A stretch of DNA of 64,000 bases. Origin: Kluyvera ascorbata_C. Its GTDB lineage: Bacteria; Pseudomonadota; Gammaproteobacteria; Enterobacterales; Enterobacteriaceae. Every line of letters begins with the position of its first letter. Within the stretch, counting starts at the first letter, position 1. Shown here one piece after another: positions 42,189 through 52,182 of this stretch. The notes under the pieces are model-generated. The model was not told where the DNA came from and searched no databases. It saw only the letters and a program-made list of their open reading frames with translations. Location: the NCBI RefSeq assembly GCF_044197065.1, contig NZ_JBIQOI010000004.1, positions 62,001 through 126,000 on the forward strand. Direction: 5' to 3'. A program made the position numbers and the translations under genes.

Positions 42189-42271
42189 GCCGGATGGCGC
42201 TACGCTTATCCGGCCTACAAATCGGATGCTCGAGAAGTTGTAGGCCGGATAAGCGTAGCGCCATCCGGCAT
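42189..42271. repeat. REP pair between ubiK and hldE
   Basis: Two near-identical REP units in inverted orientation (TGCCGGATGGCGCTACGCTT... and GTAGGCCGGATAAGCGTAGC...) with a 20-base spacer, between convergent genes. In K-12 a large block (fimbriae, glgS and others) lies here instead. Confidence 0.9.
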
Positions 42272-42281
42272 CAATAGCGCG

Positions 42282-43715
42282 CTACTTCCCGCTATCTTTC
42301 TGAATTTTCTTGATAATATTGGTTGTAGAACAACCATCTTCAAAGTTCAGCACCAGCACTTCACCACCGTTCGCCCACACTTCTTCGCTACCGGCAATTT
42401 GCTCTGGCTTATAGTCGCCGCCTTTGACCAGACGATCCGGCAGGATCCCGGCAATCAGACGCTGCGGGGTATCTTCTTCAAACGACACCACCCAGTCGAC
42501 GGACTCCAGCGCGCCCAGCACGATCATGCGCTGATCCAGCGGGTTAACCGGACGGGTTTCACCTTTCAGACGCTTGGTAGAAGCGTCGCTGTTAACCGCG
42601 ACAATCAGACGATCGCCCAGCTTACGCGCGTTGGCCAGGTAGGAGACGTGCCCCGCGTGCAGAATATCGAACACGCCGTTGGTCATCACCACTTTCTCAC
42701 CGCGACGGCGAGCAGCGGCAACCGCCTGCTTCAGCTCTTCTTCGCTCATCACGCCAAAACCGGTATCCGCACGACCGCGCACGGCGTTTTCCAGCTCGAT
42801 AGGTGAAACGGTAGACGTCCCCAGTTTACCCACGACCACGCCTGCGGCCGCGTTAGCAAAGAAGCACGCCTCTTCCAGGGTTTTGCCGGAGGCCAGCGTC
42901 GCCGCCAGCACGCCGATCACGGTATCGCCCGCACCGGTCACATCGTACACTTCCTGCGCCTGGGTTGGCTGATGCAGTGGCGCTTTGCCCGGCTGCAGCA
43001 GCGTCATACCCTGCTCAGAACGCGTCACCAGCAGCGCAGCAAGATCGAAATCGGCAATCAGCTTCATGCCGCGCTCAACGAGCTCAGCTTCGTCTTTGCA
43101 CTTGCCGACCACCGCTTCAAACTCAGAGAGGTTCGGCGTCAGCAACGTTGCGCCACGGTAGCGTTCGAAGTTGGTGCCTTTCGGGTCGATCAGCACAGGA
43201 ACGTTCGCTTTGCGCGCCAGTTGAATCATCTGCTGCACGCTTTCCAGCGCCCCTTTGGCGTAGTCGGAAAGCACCAGCGCACCCACGCTCGGCAGGCCGC
43301 TTTGAATACGATCGTGCAGCGGCTGTGGATCTACGCCAGCAAAACCCTCTTCAAAGTCCAGACGGATCAGCTGCTGGTTGCGCGACAACACGCGCAGCTT
43401 GGTGATAGTTGGGTGCGTCGGTACGGAAACAAAGTCACACTTCACGTTGACGTCGGCCAGCGCTTTATTCAGCGCGCGCGCCGCATCATCAATACCGGTC
43501 AGACCAACCAAACGCGAACCCGCCCCCAGGGACGCAATGTTCATCGCCACGTTTGCCGCGCCGCCAGGACGTTCTTCGATAGTTTCCACCTTCACCACGG
43601 GAACCGGGGCTTCCGGGGAAATACGGCTGGTTGGGCCATACCAATAGCGATCCAGCATGACGTCGCCAACCACCATCACTCCTGCGCGTTCAAATTCCGG
43701 CAGCGTTACTTTCAT
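42282..43715 (-). CDS. hldE: Bifunctional heptose 7-P kinase / heptose 1-P adenylyltransferase HldE
   Basis: 477 residues. Domain 1 (about 1-318) is a ribokinase-fold kinase with PGGAANVAMNIASLGAG and the catalytic motif VTGAGDTVIGVLAA. Domain 2 (about 344-477) is a nucleotidyltransferase with TNGVFDILHAGHVSYLANAR (HxGH motif). It makes ADP-heptose for the lipopolysaccharide inner core and its products are innate-immunity ligands (ADP-heptose). It is last of the ygiF-glnE-hldE operon, 47 bp after glnE. Confidence 0.98.
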   Translation of the reverse strand: MKVTLPEFERAGVMVVGDVMLDRYWYGPTSRISPEAPVPVVKVETIEERPGGAANVAMNIASLGAGSRLVGLTGIDDAARALNKALADVNVKCDFVSVPTHPTITKLRVLSRNQQLIRLDFEEGFAGVDPQPLHDRIQSGLPSVGALVLSDYAKGALESVQQMIQLARKANVPVLIDPKGTNFERYRGATLLTPNLSEFEAVVGKCKDEAELVERGMKLIADFDLAALLVTRSEQGMTLLQPGKAPLHQPTQAQEVYDVTGAGDTVIGVLAATLASGKTLEEACFFANAAAGVVVGKLGTSTVSPIELENAVRGRADTGFGVMSEEELKQAVAAARRRGEKVVMTNGVFDILHAGHVSYLANARKLGDRLIVAVNSDASTKRLKGETRPVNPLDQRMIVLGALESVDWVVSFEEDTPQRLIAGILPDRLVKGGDYKPEQIAGSEEVWANGGEVLVLNFEDGCSTTNIIKKIQKDSGK

Positions 43716-43762
43716 TCTTGTCTCCTGGGAGAATCAAAATTTTGGCGCGATAATATCACATT

Positions 43763-46603
43763 TCACGGTTGAACCAGCCACTTCTGCCAGCTGGCGCTGA
43801 CCAGTTCACGCTCCCGCACGAAGCTTGATAAGTCCACATTTCCCGGCAGTTCCTGAAGCGCCAGATGATGTAACGCATCGCGCAACGTGGTGTAGGCGCG
43901 GGTGAGCGCCTGTGCTTCGTGCTCGTCCATAATGTCGTTTTGCGCCAGCAGTTCGAGAATGCGCACGTTATCCGACCAGCGGGTCAGCTTCGGCTTCTCG
44001 TGGGCATAGCGCAGCACCAGATACTGGGTAATAAACTCAATATCGGTTATCCCACCCGCATCGGTTTTAATATCAAAACGATAACGTTGCTTGCCGCCCA
44101 GATGCGCGCGCATTTTTTCACGCATTTCGCGCACTTCGGTTTGCAGCGCCGCGCCCTCGCGCGGGGTAGTCAGAATACGTCGACGGATCTCGTCAAACTG
44201 CTGCTGCAACTGCGGGTCACCGTAGACCACGCGGGCGCGCACCAGCGCCTGATGCTCCCAGGTCCACGCTTCGTTTTGCTGATAGTCAGCAAACGATTCG
44301 GCGGTAGTTACCAGCATACCCGCCGCACCGGAGGGGCGTAGCCGCGCATCAACCTCATACAAAATACCGGATGAAGTACGGGTGCTGAACAGGTGCATAA
44401 TGCGCTGCGCCAGACGCAGATAGAACTGACGGCCATCGATTTCTCGTTCGCCGTCAGTCATGGCGTCCATCGGGCAGTCGTGCAGGAAGACCAGATCCAA
44501 ATCTGAGCTATAGCCCAGTTCCCATCCGCCGAGCTTACCGTAGCCAATCACTGCAAAACCGCGACCGTGGCGCTCCCGCAGATGCATTGGCTGGCCGTAG
44601 CGCGCCACCATCTGTACCCACGCCTGCTGGACAACGGCACCAATCATCGCCTCTGCCAGCCAGGTTAAGTGGTCGCTGACCTTCATCACCGGCAACGTCC
44701 CGGCAATATCGGCGGCGGCAATGTGCAGCAGCTGCGCCTGCTTAAACTGACGTAGGGCTTCCAGCTGCTGCTCTTCGTCCTCTTCCGGTACACGTAGCAG
44801 ATACTGGCGTAGCTCATCACGATAGGCGTCGGTCGCCGTTGGCTGGTAGAGCGTGTTCGGGTCGAGCAGCTCATCCAACAGCAACGGGTAGCGTGCCAGC
44901 TGGCTTGCCACCATCGGCGATGCAGCACACAGACGGATTAGATGCTTTAAGGTGCCAGGATATTCGCTTAACAGCTCGAGGTAGGTGGTACGAGTAACGA
45001 TGCCGCTCAGCAGCGGGGTAATGCGCGTGAGCAGCACCGTGGCGTCTTCGCGCGAGCACACTTCGCTCAGCAGATGCGGCATCAGCGAGTCCAGCACCTG
45101 ACGCCCACGCGGGCCAATGGTGCGTTTATCCAGCTCTTTGCGGAAATCGGCAATTTGCGACAGCACGCGATGGCGGTCGTCATTGCTCAGATGCACCAGC
45201 CCCGACGGAGAATCATCTTCCTGCAGGGTGTCCTGCCACAGCTCGCGCCAGGACTCCGAAAGCTGCTCTTCCTGCGAAGGCTCTTCATCGTCACCGATAA
45301 GTTCGTTGAATACGCGGCGCACTTCCGCCATCAAGGCATCCAGCCGCTCGGTCAGCGAACTCCAATCGGAAAAATGCATTCCCCACGCCAGACGGGCGCG
45401 GTTGAGGTCATCACCAGGCAGGGTCTGCGTCTGTTCGTCGTTAATGCTTTGCAGCAGGTTTTCGAGGCGACGTAGGAACAGATATGCCTCACGCAGCGCC
45501 TGTGCGTCGGTTTCCGACAGCAGATTCAAGGTTTCAATGGCCTTGAGCGTCGGCAGCAGCGAGCGGCTTTGCAGCATCGGCTCGCGTCCGCCGCGGATCA
45601 GCTGAAAGACCTGAACGATAAACTCGATTTCACGAATGCCGCCCGCGCCAAGCTTGATGTTGTCCTTCAGGCCACGGCGGCGGACTTCGCGGGTGATCAT
45701 CCCTTTCATATTACGCAGCGACTGGATCACGCTGAAGTCGATATAGCGACGGAAGACGAACGGCCGCAGCATCGCCCGCAGCTCGCTGGTGTACACGCCG
45801 TCGTCATCGCCCATGATCCGCGCTTTGACCATGGCATAGCGCTCCCAGTCGCGCCCTTGCTCCTGGTAATAATCTTCCAGCGCGGCAAAGCTCAGCACCA
45901 GCGGGCCACTGTCGCCAAACGGCCGTAGGCGCATATCAACGCGGTAGACGAAACCATCCTGCGTTGGCTGATCCAGCACCTTAATCAGGCGCTGGCCGAG
46001 GCGGGTAAAGAACTGGGCGTTATCCAGTTCGCGACGCCCGCCCTGGGTACTGCCATGTTCTGGCCAGGCAAAGATCAGGTCGATATCGGAGGAGAAGTTC
46101 AGCTCTCCGCCGCCCAGCTTGCCCATCCCGAGGATTAGCAGCGGCTGCGGCACGCCCTCTGCGCTGCACGGCGTGCCCCAATCGCGGCAGCAGGCCTCGT
46201 AGAGCCAGTTACGCGCGTTGACGATCAGCGTTTCCGCCAGATGACTCAGTTGCTGGAGCGTATCTTCTTCGGAGACCTGCGACAGCGCCTGCGCCCAGGC
46301 AATACGCACCATCACCCGGCGGCGAAATAGCCGCAGGGTGCGCATCAGCGCCGTTTCATCATAAACCTCAGCCAGCTCCGCCTGGAGCCAACCCGCATAT
46401 TGCCGCCACTCATCCGCCTGCGGCGGGTCGCTTTCCAGCGACGCCAGCCACTCGGGGTGCGCCGTTACACTTTGCTGAACAAAATCACTAAAGGTGAAAA
46501 CAGCCTGCGCTTCCACGCCAAGCGACTCGATAGGAAAATCATCCGGGGCTCGCTCAACGAGCGTTTGCCAGTGCTGCTGTAACTGCGAAGAAAGCGGCGT
46601 CAT
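43763..46603 (-). CDS. glnE: Glutamine synthetase adenylyltransferase/adenylyl-removing enzyme GlnE
   Basis: 946 residues, the E. coli length. Two nucleotidyltransferase domains are seen: the N-terminal adenylyl-removing half with LGMGKLGGGELNFSSDIDLI, and the C-terminal adenylyl-transferase half with GYGKLGGWELGYSSDLDLVF, separated by helical regulatory segments. It adds or removes AMP on glutamine synthetase in response to PII and glutamine. It lies between ygiF (21-bp gap) and hldE on the same strand. Confidence 0.98.
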   Translation of the reverse strand: MTPLSSQLQQHWQTLVERAPDDFPIESLGVEAQAVFTFSDFVQQSVTAHPEWLASLESDPPQADEWRQYAGWLQAELAEVYDETALMRTLRLFRRRVMVRIAWAQALSQVSEEDTLQQLSHLAETLIVNARNWLYEACCRDWGTPCSAEGVPQPLLILGMGKLGGGELNFSSDIDLIFAWPEHGSTQGGRRELDNAQFFTRLGQRLIKVLDQPTQDGFVYRVDMRLRPFGDSGPLVLSFAALEDYYQEQGRDWERYAMVKARIMGDDDGVYTSELRAMLRPFVFRRYIDFSVIQSLRNMKGMITREVRRRGLKDNIKLGAGGIREIEFIVQVFQLIRGGREPMLQSRSLLPTLKAIETLNLLSETDAQALREAYLFLRRLENLLQSINDEQTQTLPGDDLNRARLAWGMHFSDWSSLTERLDALMAEVRRVFNELIGDDEEPSQEEQLSESWRELWQDTLQEDDSPSGLVHLSNDDRHRVLSQIADFRKELDKRTIGPRGRQVLDSLMPHLLSEVCSREDATVLLTRITPLLSGIVTRTTYLELLSEYPGTLKHLIRLCAASPMVASQLARYPLLLDELLDPNTLYQPTATDAYRDELRQYLLRVPEEDEEQQLEALRQFKQAQLLHIAAADIAGTLPVMKVSDHLTWLAEAMIGAVVQQAWVQMVARYGQPMHLRERHGRGFAVIGYGKLGGWELGYSSDLDLVFLHDCPMDAMTDGEREIDGRQFYLRLAQRIMHLFSTRTSSGILYEVDARLRPSGAAGMLVTTAESFADYQQNEAWTWEHQALVRARVVYGDPQLQQQFDEIRRRILTTPREGAALQTEVREMREKMRAHLGGKQRYRFDIKTDAGGITDIEFITQYLVLRYAHEKPKLTRWSDNVRILELLAQNDIMDEHEAQALTRAYTTLRDALHHLALQELPGNVDLSSFVRERELVSASWQKWLVQP

Positions 46604-46624
46604 ACGCGGGTTCCCTGAAGTTAA

Positions 46625-47926
46625 TTAACGTTTTCCGCTGTGCAACCAGAACGGCTCGACCGACAGAGCCTCATTACGGAAATGTTCAATTTCAATGTGT
46701 TGGCGAGTTTCAATCGCGTGGCGCAAGCCCTGCCAGTTCGCCAGCCAGCGTTCAGCCTGGTCGGTATCGTAATAGCCCGCCAGCAGTTGAACGGTGTTGA
46801 TATCGCGAATCAGGCGCGGTAACTGATCGCCGTAGGCATCACCCAACGGGTAAGCAAAAACGGTGCGCAGTTCAGCGGCCTGGCGAGAAAGATGAATATC
46901 AGCAAAGCGCTTAAATGAATCGGCCATTTTGGCTTCTGCTTTAGCGTCAAGGAACGCTTCCCAGCCGCGCTGTACCAACCACTCGGTGTAAGCAAGCTTG
47001 GTCAGCGCCGTCTCACGGCTGAATACCACCTCGTGCGCGGACGCATCGCTCGCCATCAGCGCATCAATCTGGGTCAGCCCATCGCGCAGCGCGGCGCTGG
47101 CCTTACGCGGCACAATGCCGCCAAACAGCGTCAGGATATGGCGAACCAGACCCAGCGCATTCAGCACTTCTACCTTCGCTTTTTTGTTGCCGCGCAGCCA
47201 CAGCTCTTCGTGGTACTGCCAGTGGGCGAGCGCGTTTTCAAGCGCCGCTTCCAGCGCCTGGCCTACCGTCGCTTTCGGCGGCAGTGAAAGAATGGTCAGC
47301 GGTTTCATCACGCGAGCTTCATTGCCCTGCGCCAGATGGTATCCGCGAGCGGCTTTGCTCAGGCTGCCCTGACGCAGCAGGCCGGTTTCCGCCAGCTGTT
47401 TCGCCAGCGCCAGCACGTCGGTGGTTTCGCCGTTCAGCAGTTCGAGCTCCAGTTCGCAGATAGCTTCCTGATGCTCACCGGCTTTAACATCGCCCAGATC
47501 CAGCGCGACCTCAATGCGGCTTTTCCCCTGTGACACCACCCACTTCTCGCGCAGGAAATCGGTGCTGAACAGCGGTTGCACCTGCTCCGCCAGCCCTTCC
47601 GGCATCTCACCGTTCGGCCAGACTTCTGCCGGCAGCTTATCGAGCGCCAGCTCTGGAGTACTGATATCAATATTGTATTCCGGGCGCTGATGCAGCCCGC
47701 CTACGGTGCGCCCGGCGATTTTCATCGTCATCTCATAGCGACCGTTATCGCCGCGAATACGCAGCCCCATATCGTGGCGGCGCAGCCAGCTATCGGCGGT
47801 TTCGTAATAGATATTCAGTAACTGAGTTGCAGGCGTATGCTCTGCATCGAGGGTGCTAAGGTGGTTACGCAGCGTCTCAACGCCAGCGTTATCGACGATA
47901 AATTTTAATTCGATTTCTTGAGCCAT
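46625..47926 (-). CDS. ygiF: Inorganic triphosphatase YgiF (CYTH-CHAD)
   Basis: 433 residues. The N-terminal CYTH domain begins MAQEIELKFIVD (the ExExK metal-triphosphate motif) and runs to about residue 200; the C-terminal half is a helical CHAD domain with histidine and basic residues. The E. coli protein hydrolyses tripolyphosphate in vitro. It is first in the ygiF-glnE-hldE operon, divergent from ygiM across 234 bp that holds the promoters of both. Confidence 0.96.
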   Translation of the reverse strand: MAQEIELKFIVDNAGVETLRNHLSTLDAEHTPATQLLNIYYETADSWLRRHDMGLRIRGDNGRYEMTMKIAGRTVGGLHQRPEYNIDISTPELALDKLPAEVWPNGEMPEGLAEQVQPLFSTDFLREKWVVSQGKSRIEVALDLGDVKAGEHQEAICELELELLNGETTDVLALAKQLAETGLLRQGSLSKAARGYHLAQGNEARVMKPLTILSLPPKATVGQALEAALENALAHWQYHEELWLRGNKKAKVEVLNALGLVRHILTLFGGIVPRKASAALRDGLTQIDALMASDASAHEVVFSRETALTKLAYTEWLVQRGWEAFLDAKAEAKMADSFKRFADIHLSRQAAELRTVFAYPLGDAYGDQLPRLIRDINTVQLLAGYYDTDQAERWLANWQGLRHAIETRQHIEIEHFRNEALSVEPFWLHSGKR

Positions 47927-48160
47927 GATTGAATTCTTGTGGTTTCGTTGCCCGGAAATACCTTTGTGGCGAACTTACAGGTATTCTTTTTGTCAGTAGA
48001 TAGTATTTTGCGACAAATTGCCATGCAATGCGCAATTTGTCGGGCTAATCGCTGATGGCGTTTTTTCCTCCTGGAGGATTCTGATTGCCGCAGAATGCTT
48101 TGCGTCGTCAGACTGTTGCCACTACTATCGTTCCACTTTTATGACAAAAACGATGATCTG

Positions 48161-48781
48161 ATGCCAAAATTACGCTTAATTGCCATTACTTTACTGACAC
48201 TTACCGCTTCCACCATCGCGCACGCTGATGAAAAGCGCTACGTTTCCGACGAATTGAACACTTGGGTCCGTAGCGGCCCGGGTGATAACTACCGCCTGGC
48301 GGGCACCGTGAACGCGGGCGAAGAAGTGACCCTGCTGCAAACCAACGATGCGACCCAGTACGGTCAGGTTCGCGACAGCAACGGCCGCACCGCCTGGATC
48401 CCGCTGAAGGAACTGACCGCGACGCCTAGCCTGCGTACCCGTGTGCCGGATCTGGAAAATCAGGTCAAAACCCTGACCGACAAGCTCAATAATATCGACA
48501 CCACCTGGAACCAGCGCACCTCTGAAATGCAGAAAAAGGTCGCCCAGAGTGATAGCGTGATTAATGGTTTAAAAAATGAAAACCAGAAGCTTAAGAATGA
48601 GCTTATTGTCGCGCAGAAAAAAGTGAACGCCGCCAATCTGCAGCTGGATGACAAGCAACGTACCATCATTATGCAGTGGTTTATGTACGGTGGCGGTGTG
48701 CTGGGTATGGGTCTGCTCCTGGGTCTGGTTCTGCCACACATCATCCCGAGCCGTAAGCGCAAAGATCGCTGGATGAACTAA
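48161..48781 (+). CDS. ygiM: SH3-domain membrane protein YgiM
   Basis: 206 residues from ATG at 48161 (MPKLRLIAITLLTLTASTIAHA). A signal peptide leads into a bacterial SH3 domain (YVSDELNTWVRSGPGDNYRL...DSNGRTAWIPLKEL), a long coiled coil (about 90-165), a C-terminal transmembrane helix (FMYGGGVLGMGLLLGLVLPHII) and a basic tail RKRKDRWMN. The SH3-like domain may bind peptidoglycan or peptide. It is in the same direction as cca, with a 69-bp gap. Function not established. Confidence 0.94.
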   Translation: MPKLRLIAITLLTLTASTIAHADEKRYVSDELNTWVRSGPGDNYRLAGTVNAGEEVTLLQTNDATQYGQVRDSNGRTAWIPLKELTATPSLRTRVPDLENQVKTLTDKLNNIDTTWNQRTSEMQKKVAQSDSVINGLKNENQKLKNELIVAQKKVNAANLQLDDKQRTIIMQWFMYGGGVLGMGLLLGLVLPHIIPSRKRKDRWMN

Positions 48782-48850
48782 CCCCGATTCGCGTTCTCAG
48801 TGCTTCTTTCGTATTATCCAGAAAGGAATAATGTCGAGGAGAAGCGTGGC

Positions 48851-50092
48851 GTGAAGAGTTATCTGGTCGGTGGTGCAGTTCGGGACGGGTTGTTAGGGCT
48901 ACCGGTCAAAGATAAAGATTGGGTGGTGGTCGGCGCCACGCCGCAACAAATGCTCGACGCGGGCTACCAGCAGGTAGGCCGCGACTTTCCCGTTTTCCTC
49001 CACCCTGAAAGCCACGAAGAGTACGCGCTTGCCCGCACCGAACGAAAATCGGGTTCGGGCTATACCGGCTTCACCTGCTATGCCGCGCCGGACGTCACGC
49101 TGGAGCAGGACCTGCTGCGCCGCGATTTAACCGTCAACGCGCTGGCTCAGGATGCCGACGGGACGATTATCGACCCTTACGGCGGCCGTAACGACCTTCA
49201 ACAGCGCATTCTGCGTCACGTCTCCCCCGCTTTTGGCGAAGACCCGCTGCGCGTCCTGCGCGTGGCTCGCTTTGCCGCACGCTATGCCCACCTGAGTTTC
49301 CGGATTGCCGATGAAACCATGACGCTGATGCGCGAAATGACTGACGCAGGCGAGCTCGCCCATCTGACGGCAGAACGCGTCTGGAAAGAAACCGAAAATG
49401 CGCTCGGCACGCGTAACCCACAGGTCTTCTTCCAGACGCTTCGCGACTGCGGCGCGCTGAAGGTGTTATTCCCGGAAATTGATGCACTGTATGGCGTACC
49501 GGCACCGGAAAAATGGCACCCGGAAATTGATACCGGCGTGCATACATTGATGACCGTGACCATGGCGGCGATGCTGAGCCCGGACATTGATGTTCGCTTT
49601 GCCACGCTGTGCCACGATTTAGGCAAAGGCCTTACGCCAAAAGCGCTCTGGCCGCGTCACCACGGCCATGGTCCGGCAGGCGTGAAGCTGGTTGAACAGC
49701 TCTGCCAGCGCCTGAAGGTACCCAACGAGATGCGCGACCTGGCAAAGCTGGTTGCCGAGTTCCACGACCTCATCCATACCTTGCCCATTCTGCAGCCCAA
49801 AACGCTGGTGAAGCTTTTTGATACATTAGACGCCTGGCGCAAGCCGCAGCGCATTGAGCAGATTGCGCTGACCAGCGAGGCGGACGTGCGGGGCCGCACT
49901 CACTTTGAAGCCTGTGACTATCCGCAGGGACGCTTGCTCCGCGAAGCCTGGCAGGCAGCGAAAGCCGTGGGTAATAAAGAAGTTATCGACGATGGCTTTA
50001 AAGGGCCGGAGATTCGAGAAGAACTGACGCGCCGTCGAATTCAGGCGGTTGCGAACTGGAAGGAAAAGCGTTGCCCTCAGCCCAAAGACTGA
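48851..50092 (+). CDS. cca: Multifunctional CCA-adding enzyme Cca
   Basis: 413 residues from GTG at 48851, preceded by GAGGAG; E. coli cca also uses GTG. Class II nucleotidyltransferase with YLVGGAVRDGLLG (GG motif), RRDLTVNALA and a C-terminal HD domain (LCHDLGKG, HHGHGPAG) giving the extra phosphatase/phosphodiesterase activities known in E. coli. It adds and repairs the CCA tail of tRNAs. It follows ygiM and is convergent with uppP. Confidence 0.97.
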   Translation: MKSYLVGGAVRDGLLGLPVKDKDWVVVGATPQQMLDAGYQQVGRDFPVFLHPESHEEYALARTERKSGSGYTGFTCYAAPDVTLEQDLLRRDLTVNALAQDADGTIIDPYGGRNDLQQRILRHVSPAFGEDPLRVLRVARFAARYAHLSFRIADETMTLMREMTDAGELAHLTAERVWKETENALGTRNPQVFFQTLRDCGALKVLFPEIDALYGVPAPEKWHPEIDTGVHTLMTVTMAAMLSPDIDVRFATLCHDLGKGLTPKALWPRHHGHGPAGVKLVEQLCQRLKVPNEMRDLAKLVAEFHDLIHTLPILQPKTLVKLFDTLDAWRKPQRIEQIALTSEADVRGRTHFEACDYPQGRLLREAWQAAKAVGNKEVIDDGFKGPEIREELTRRRIQAVANWKEKRCPQPKD

Positions 50093-50098
50093 GGGCTC
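50074..50098 (+). terminator. Possible terminator at the cca stop
   Basis: CCCTCAG at 50074-50080 and CTGAGGG at 50089-50095, with the cca stop inside the stem, followed by a weak TCTTC tract. Lies between convergent cca and uppP. Confidence 0.45.
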
Positions 50099-50102
50099 TT
50101 CA

Positions 50103-50924
50103 TCAGAAGAAGACCACGTAAACCGCGGCTGCCACAACGAAGCGATAGATAGCGAACGGAATAAACGAAATCCGTTTCACGAGCTGCAGGAAGGTTTTAA
50201 TGGCCACCAACGCAACCAGGAACGCCATCACAAAGCCTACCGCGAACATCGGGATGTCGGCGGCGGTCAGGAAGTGCCAGCTCTTATAGAGATCCAGCAC
50301 CGTCGCGCCCATCATCATCGGCACCGCCAGCAGGAACGAGAACTCTGAGGCCGCGTAGCGGCTTACGCCCATCAGCATCCCGCCAGAAATCGTCGCCCCG
50401 GAGCGAGAGAAGCCAGGCCACAGCGCCAGACACTGGAAGCAGCCAATCGCAAAGGCCTGACGATAGTTCATATCATCAATGCCCACCGCGCTTGGTTTTT
50501 TCGGTTTCAGCAGCTCAGCGGCGATTAACAGCAGGCCGCCCACAATCAGGGCGTACATCACGTTAACCGGGTTAAATAGCGATTTAATTTTATCGTGCAG
50601 CACCAGCCCCAGCACCACTGCGGGGATCATGCCAAGCAGAATATGAATCAGCGATAAACGCCCGGAGCCTTCACCTTCGTGAACCGGCGGACGCCCGAAG
50701 TTGATGCCAATCAGCCCAAACAGACGGCGCCAGAACATCACCACCACTGCCAGAATCGAACCGAGCTGGATAACCACTTCAAAGGTATCCGCGGTATCGC
50801 CTTCAAACCCCAGTAGATGACCTACGATTATCATATGTCCGGTACTGGATACGGGCAGAAACTCCGTCAGTCCTTCGACCACACCCAAAATTGCCGCGAC
50901 CAGCAGCGAGTGTATATCGCTCAT
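50103..50924 (-). CDS. uppP: Undecaprenyl-diphosphatase UppP (BacA)
   Basis: 273 residues from ATG at 50922-50924 (MSDIHSLLVAAILGVVEG), the E. coli start. A polytopic membrane protein with the two catalytic regions EGLTEFLPVSSTGHMIIVG and PGFSRSGATISGGMLMGVSR. It recycles undecaprenyl pyrophosphate to the monophosphate carrier for peptidoglycan and O-antigen building, and gives bacitracin resistance when overexpressed. It is convergent with cca; folB lies 92 bp upstream on the same strand. Confidence 0.98.
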   Translation of the reverse strand: MSDIHSLLVAAILGVVEGLTEFLPVSSTGHMIIVGHLLGFEGDTADTFEVVIQLGSILAVVVMFWRRLFGLIGINFGRPPVHEGEGSGRLSLIHILLGMIPAVVLGLVLHDKIKSLFNPVNVMYALIVGGLLLIAAELLKPKKPSAVGIDDMNYRQAFAIGCFQCLALWPGFSRSGATISGGMLMGVSRYAASEFSFLLAVPMMMGATVLDLYKSWHFLTAADIPMFAVGFVMAFLVALVAIKTFLQLVKRISFIPFAIYRFVVAAAVYVVFF

Positions 50925-51016
50925 TAATAAACCCTTAAAAAGTAAACAATAAAATAAACCCGGCACTATGACCGGTATAAATCACTTTGGTTTAAATAAT
51001 ATTACTGCTGATACTT

Positions 51017-51376
51017 TTATTTCGGATTATGGCCACGCTCAATAATAACGCCGACGTTCGCCGCGCGGGCGACGGCACCTGGTTTGCTGACTTTGATACG
51101 CACCCACGGGGAGTTAAAGCGAGACATCAGCAGCTCGGCCAGCTCTTCTGCTACGCGTTCAACCAGCGCAAAACGGCTGCCTTCGACATGCCTGACTACC
51201 GCTTCGCTGATATCCGCATAGCTCAGGCAGTCATCCACGTTGTCGCTGGCGGCGGCTTTACGGTTATCCCAGCCTAATTCGATATCGAACACCAGCTTCT
51301 GTTCAATGGTCTGTTCCCAGTCATAAACACCAATAGTGGTGATTACCGAAAGTTGCTCTATAAATACAATATCCAT
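51017..51376 (-). CDS. folB: Dihydroneopterin aldolase FolB
   Basis: 119 residues from ATG at 51374-51376; the preceding GTG codon is also in frame but MDIVFIEQLSVITTIGVYDWE is the E. coli start. It converts dihydroneopterin to hydroxymethyl-dihydropterin in folate synthesis and can epimerise it. Active-site features seen are the N-terminal GVYDWEQ glutamate and the C-terminal KVSKPGAVARAANVGVIIER with the lysine. Divergent from plsY. Confidence 0.96.
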   Translation of the reverse strand: MDIVFIEQLSVITTIGVYDWEQTIEQKLVFDIELGWDNRKAAASDNVDDCLSYADISEAVVRHVEGSRFALVERVAEELAELLMSRFNSPWVRIKVSKPGAVARAANVGVIIERGHNPK

Positions 51377-51483
51377 CACGACCTGCTTGGTTTTAGGCTA
51401 AACCGGATACCACTTCCGGCGAATTATGCGTATTATCCACAGATGCAGAGAATACTTCGACATTTTCAAAATGGAACAGCGTT

Positions 51484-52104
51484 ATGAGTGCAATCGAGCC
51501 TGGAATGATCATCCTCGCCTACCTTTGCGGCTCAATTTCCAGCGCCATTCTGGTCTGCCGCATCGCGGGGTTACCTGACCCTCGCGCCAGTGGTTCCGGT
51601 AATCCCGGGGCCACTAATGTGTTACGCATCGGCGGAAAAGGCGCAGCCGCAACCGTGCTGATTTTCGACATCCTGAAAGGGATGCTGCCCGTTTGGGGCG
51701 CGTATGCCCTTGGCCTTTCCCCATTCTGGCTAGGCCTGGTGGCGATTGCCGCCTGTCTGGGCCACATCTGGCCGGTATTTTTCCATTTTCAGGGCGGTAA
51801 AGGCGTTGCTACCGCTTTCGGCGCCATTGCGCCTATCGGCTGGGACCTCACCGGCGTGATGGCCGGGACCTGGCTGCTGACCATTCTGCTGAGCGGCTAT
51901 TCTTCGCTTGGCGCCATCGTCAGCGCGCTGGTCGCGCCGTTTTACGTCTGGTGGTTTAAACCCCAATACACCTTCCCGGTGTCGATGCTCTCGTGTCTGA
52001 TTCTTTTGCGTCATCATGACAATATTCAACGCCTATGGCGACGTCAGGAGACAAAAATCTGGGCGCGTTTGAAAAAGCGTAAACAGAAGAAAGAAGAAAA
52101 GTAG
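51484..52104 (+). CDS. plsY: Glycerol-3-phosphate acyltransferase PlsY
   Basis: 206 residues, five hydrophobic segments. The acyl-phosphate-dependent acyltransferase motifs are visible: GSGNPGATNVLRIGGKGAA, FHFQGGKGVATAFG and a LRHHDNIQRL basic tail motif. It acylates glycerol 3-phosphate from acyl-phosphate at the inner membrane; E. coli also has PlsB. The C-terminal tail KKRKQKKEEK is basic. In K-12 the ttd genes lie between plsY and tsaD; here they are missing and tsaD is convergent after REP sequences. Confidence 0.97.
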   Translation: MSAIEPGMIILAYLCGSISSAILVCRIAGLPDPRASGSGNPGATNVLRIGGKGAAATVLIFDILKGMLPVWGAYALGLSPFWLGLVAIAACLGHIWPVFFHFQGGKGVATAFGAIAPIGWDLTGVMAGTWLLTILLSGYSSLGAIVSALVAPFYVWWFKPQYTFPVSMLSCLILLRHHDNIQRLWRRQETKIWARLKKRKQKKEEK

Positions 52105-52111
52105 AAAGGGG

Positions 52112-52182
52112 CAATCCCGGGGTCGGCTAAACGCCTCGCCCGGGCTACAGACCGCGTAGGCCGGATAAGGCGTTTACGCCGC
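52112..52182. repeat. REP sequences between plsY and tsaD
   Basis: A degenerate unit (CCCGGGGTCGGCTAAACGCC...) at 52116-52147 and a Y-type REP unit (GTAGGCCGGATAAGGCGTTT...) at 52156-52182. The second overlaps the last codons and the TAA stop of tsaD. Confidence 0.75.
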